Shown: positions 63,292-64,000 of the stretch, piece after piece
Layout: each line of letters begins with the position of its first letter
How positions within the stretch are numbered: the first letter of the stretch is position 1
Assembly (NCBI RefSeq): GCF_019431355.1
Contig: NZ_CP080269.1
Location: 5,715,001-5,779,000 of the forward strand
Source of the DNA: Paenibacillus sp. R14(2021)
Lineage (GTDB): Bacteria; Bacillota; Bacilli; Paenibacillales; Paenibacillaceae
Length of the DNA: 64,000 nucleotides
Direction: 5' to 3'
Made by a program: the position numbers and the translations under genes
The notes under the pieces: generated by a model
What the model was told of the DNA's origin: nothing
Seen by the model: the letters and a program-made list of their open reading frames with translations, nothing else
Database searches by the model: none

Positions 63292-63370
63292 CTACGGGGA
63301 ACGATAAACAACGCATCTTGGAGCAGTTTGCCGACGCAGCTGCTCCACTTTTCATTAAGCTAACGGGCAG
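63292..63370 (+). repeat. CTAACGGG-family repeat, copy J
   Basis: CTACGGGGAACGATAAACAA, stem GGAGCAG / CTGCTCC as in copy H, right end GCTAACGGGCAGGAT. Confidence 0.88.
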
Positions 63371-63434
63371 GATTGCGCAACAAACCCATTAACTTTACGT
63401 ATAGGAAGTAAATGAAAACAAGGGTGGAATACAA

Positions 63435-63536
63435 GTGGATTTTCAACTAAGTACGGCGGTAATTCAGGTTTTAACCTTGATATTAATAGTGTTTTTGGGA
63501 TTCGTATTCTATAGGGTTGTAAAACGGAGAAAATAG
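63435..63536 (+). CDS. Tiny single-TM membrane protein
   Basis: 33 residues from GTG 63435: DFQLSTAVIQVLTLILIVFL then GFVFYRVVKRRK, a TM segment with a basic tail. AGGGTGG eight bases upstream. It occupies the unit between copies J and K, supporting the one-gene-per-unit pattern. Confidence 0.6.
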   Translation: MDFQLSTAVIQVLTLILIVFLGFVFYRVVKRRK

Positions 63537-63555
63537 GCATGCAATATGCGATTTA

Positions 63556-63632
63556 ACTAACGGAAACGATAGTTCAACAAAACACGAAGGTAACCGTCCA
63601 GATGATCGGTTGCCTTTGTTCAGTTAACTGTA
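63556..63632 (+). repeat. CTAACGGG-family repeat, copy K
   Basis: CTAACGGAAACGATAGTTC AAC, stem CGAAGGTAACCG / CGGTTGCCTTTG, right end GTTAACTGTAGAG (diverged). Confidence 0.85.
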
Positions 63633-63708
63633 GAGATTAGTTTCAAAAAGCGAATCATCATGTCCGAATCCACTCCCGCATAGGTTGTACAATACAGGGG
63701 GGATCGAA

Positions 63709-64000
63709 ATGAAGGTATTGAATACTGATTTTTCAACATTTCTGATTCGAACGATATTAGGAATTATTTTTTTAGCACATGGTCTTAATAAGATAAAAGG
63801 AATGGATGCAACCATTCATCATTTTCAAATGAATTTTGGGTTGCCGATATATTTAACTTATGCGGTAACATTGATTGAAGTGGTTGGAGGGGCATTGTTA
63901 GTCCTCGGAGTTTTCACACGGATTGCTTCAGTTGGGATTACCATTGTTATGATTGGAGCTATTTTTACGGTAACTTGGGAGAAGGGTTTTATAAACGGAT
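63709..64000 (+). CDS. DoxX family membrane protein (3' end outside window)
   Basis: 97 residues visible. Starts KVLNTDFSTFLIRTILGIIFLAHGLNKIKGM, then NFGLPIYLTYAVTLIEVVGGALLVLGVFTRIASV, the DoxX pattern of four TM helices. ATG 63709 after GGGGGGATC. DoxX relatives are often part of redox or thiol-stress complexes. It is the last gene of the window and follows repeat copy K. Confidence 0.9.
   Translation, partial: MKVLNTDFSTFLIRTILGIIFLAHGLNKIKGMDATIHHFQMNFGLPIYLTYAVTLIEVVGGALLVLGVFTRIASVGITIVMIGAIFTVTWEKGFING

Noticed and set aside
54815-63632. CTAACGGG repeats as ordinary attC sites
   Set aside because: Their outer ends are direct, not inverted, and I found no R''/own-start covariation of the kind seen in the first array.
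54815-63632. CTAACGGG repeats as plain transcription terminators
   Set aside because: The stem-loops are not followed by T runs, and conservation extends well beyond the stem on both sides.

Overview
The window looks like a chromosomal segment of a spore-forming Bacillota, most probably Paenibacillus or a close relative. Evidence: the 3' two thirds of a 23S rRNA gene, a gerA-type germination operon behind a sigma-G-like promoter, a SigK N-terminal fragment, a ytcD/ytbD/ytbE-like cluster, and strong AGGAGG ribosome sites with frequent TTG and GTG starts. Core genes are GC-rich. The accessory blocks are clearly AT-rich.

Layout. 1-1922 is 23S rRNA. 2.2-9.0 kb holds a YhaM-type exonuclease, an AraC regulator, two Gfo/Idh/MocA oxidoreductases, a two-subunit UxaA/SuyAB-type lyase and a DUF4309 lipoprotein. 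9.2-24.3 kb is an integron: a decayed tyrosine recombinase, an attI-like simple site, then about 17 gene cassettes, all on the + strand, separated by long attC sites. The decisive sign is that the R'' box of each attC is complementary to the first bases of its own cassette (9-10 bp in twelve cassettes), even where it does not pair with the adjacent R' box. Cassette genes are small: Nudix hydrolases, a nucleotidyltransferase, an RDD protein, a DEDDh exonuclease, membrane proteins and several unknowns. One cassette has no gene and consists of a roughly 425-bp nested inverted repeat. Another carries only 27-bp tandem repeats. An IS1111-type element sits inside one attC. 24.3-28.6 kb is a decaying border with half attC sites and gene fragments.

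28.6-47.4 kb is mostly ordinary chromosome: GNAT, HIT and DUF4177 proteins, HxlR-MFS-AKR, HAD, a MocR regulator, cysI-hemD-benE, a Crp/Fnr regulator, a gerA/C/B operon, thioredoxin, DinB and PNPOx-like proteins. At 47.8 kb a sigK reading frame is lost right after an AATGA motif, the position at which the B. subtilis skin element splits this gene. What follows is accessory: a ThiF-like gene with an in-frame stop, three consecutive tyrosine recombinases, and a gene of unknown function. No serine recombinase and no sigK 3' half lie in the window.

54.8-64 kb is a second cassette-like array. Single small genes on the + strand (RidA, two Nudix, zinc ribbon, aminoglycoside phosphotransferase-like, DoxX, tiny membrane proteins) are separated by about 80-bp repeats. 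Each repeat begins near CTAACGGGGAACGATAG, has a stem-loop of variable sequence but conserved pairing, and ends in CTAACGGGCAG. These are not canonical attC sites and I do not recognise them. A fragment of the first family's attC is fused to one copy. A GH43 glycosidase and a second IS110-family element interrupt this array. All assignments are from reading the sequence; no searches were run.
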